Origin: an uncultured Kiloniellales bacterium | Lineage (GTDB): Bacteria; Pseudomonadota; Alphaproteobacteria; Kiloniellales; JAKSDN01 | Assembly (NCBI GenBank): GCA_937974415.1 | Contig: CALJXB010000101.1 | Coordinates: 1-5,346 of the forward strand | Length of the DNA: 5,346 nt | Direction of reading: 5' to 3' | In this document: positions 5,289 to 5,346 of the stretch, in pieces | Layout of the letters: each line of letters starts with the position of its first letter | How positions within the stretch are numbered: position 1 is the first letter of the stretch | Position numbers and translations under genes: made by a program | The notes under the pieces: model-generated | What the model was told of the DNA's origin: nothing | The model's database searches: none | What the model saw: the letters and a program-made list of their open reading frames with translations, nothing else

Positions 5289-5346
5289 ACGGACGGCGGT
5301 GGCGCTCTCATGCGCACTCGCTGTTACGGCCCGTCATTAGGGCCTC

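Noticed and set aside
5328..5344. Inverted repeat GGCCC-N7-GGGCC at the window's right edge
   Set aside because: The 5-bp stem has no T-run and lies at the truncated edge, so it is too weak to call a terminator or element end.
1..5346. tRNA, rRNA or CRISPR array
   Set aside because: No T-loop-like GGTTCGAATCC core with a supporting cloverleaf, no rRNA-like sequence and no regularly spaced repeats were seen.

Overview
The window looks like alphaproteobacterial DNA. The left half is very GC-rich, and almost every third codon position in its genes is G or C. The right end encodes a SciP/DUF1153 protein, a family of the alphaproteobacterial CtrA cell-cycle circuit. I cannot assign a genus. A high-GC Rhodospirillales-like background is a guess for the left part only.

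Left block (1-2487). The end of an unidentified membrane protein gene on the + strand converges on a compact three-gene minus-strand operon. In transcription order this is a ThiZ-like ABC ATPase, a ThiX-like ABC permease and a class I SAM-dependent methyltransferase. Both junctions are 4-bp ATGA stop/start overlaps, so the genes are translationally coupled. ThiZ and ThiX are the ATPase and membrane parts of a proposed importer of thiamine pyrimidine (HMP) precursors. The substrate-binding partner ThiY is not in the window, and I see no TPP riboswitch upstream.

Middle (2488-4347). A gene-poor stretch of almost 600 bases carries a short imperfect tandem repeat, a possible minus-strand coding remnant and a sharp AT-rich patch. 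It is followed by a complete + strand flavin-dependent monooxygenase-like gene (CzcO/COG2072 type) whose base composition is clearly less GC-rich than the left operon.

Right block (4348-5346). Just after the flavoprotein lies a fragment with the unmistakable first residues of a LysR-type regulator. It has no usable start codon and ends after about a dozen family residues, so it marks an old deletion or recombination joint. Beyond it, on the minus strand, are a SciP-like CtrA regulator homologue (93 aa, good Shine-Dalgarno) and a 63-aa single-span membrane protein downstream of it. These genes use A/T-ending codons freely, unlike the left operon.

Overall this reads as a conserved metabolic operon abutting an accessory or rearranged segment. 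I found no convincing new multi-gene system. The points most worth a second look are the composition break, the LysR stump, the SciP paralogue with its small membrane partner, and the thiXZ-methyltransferase operon lacking thiY.
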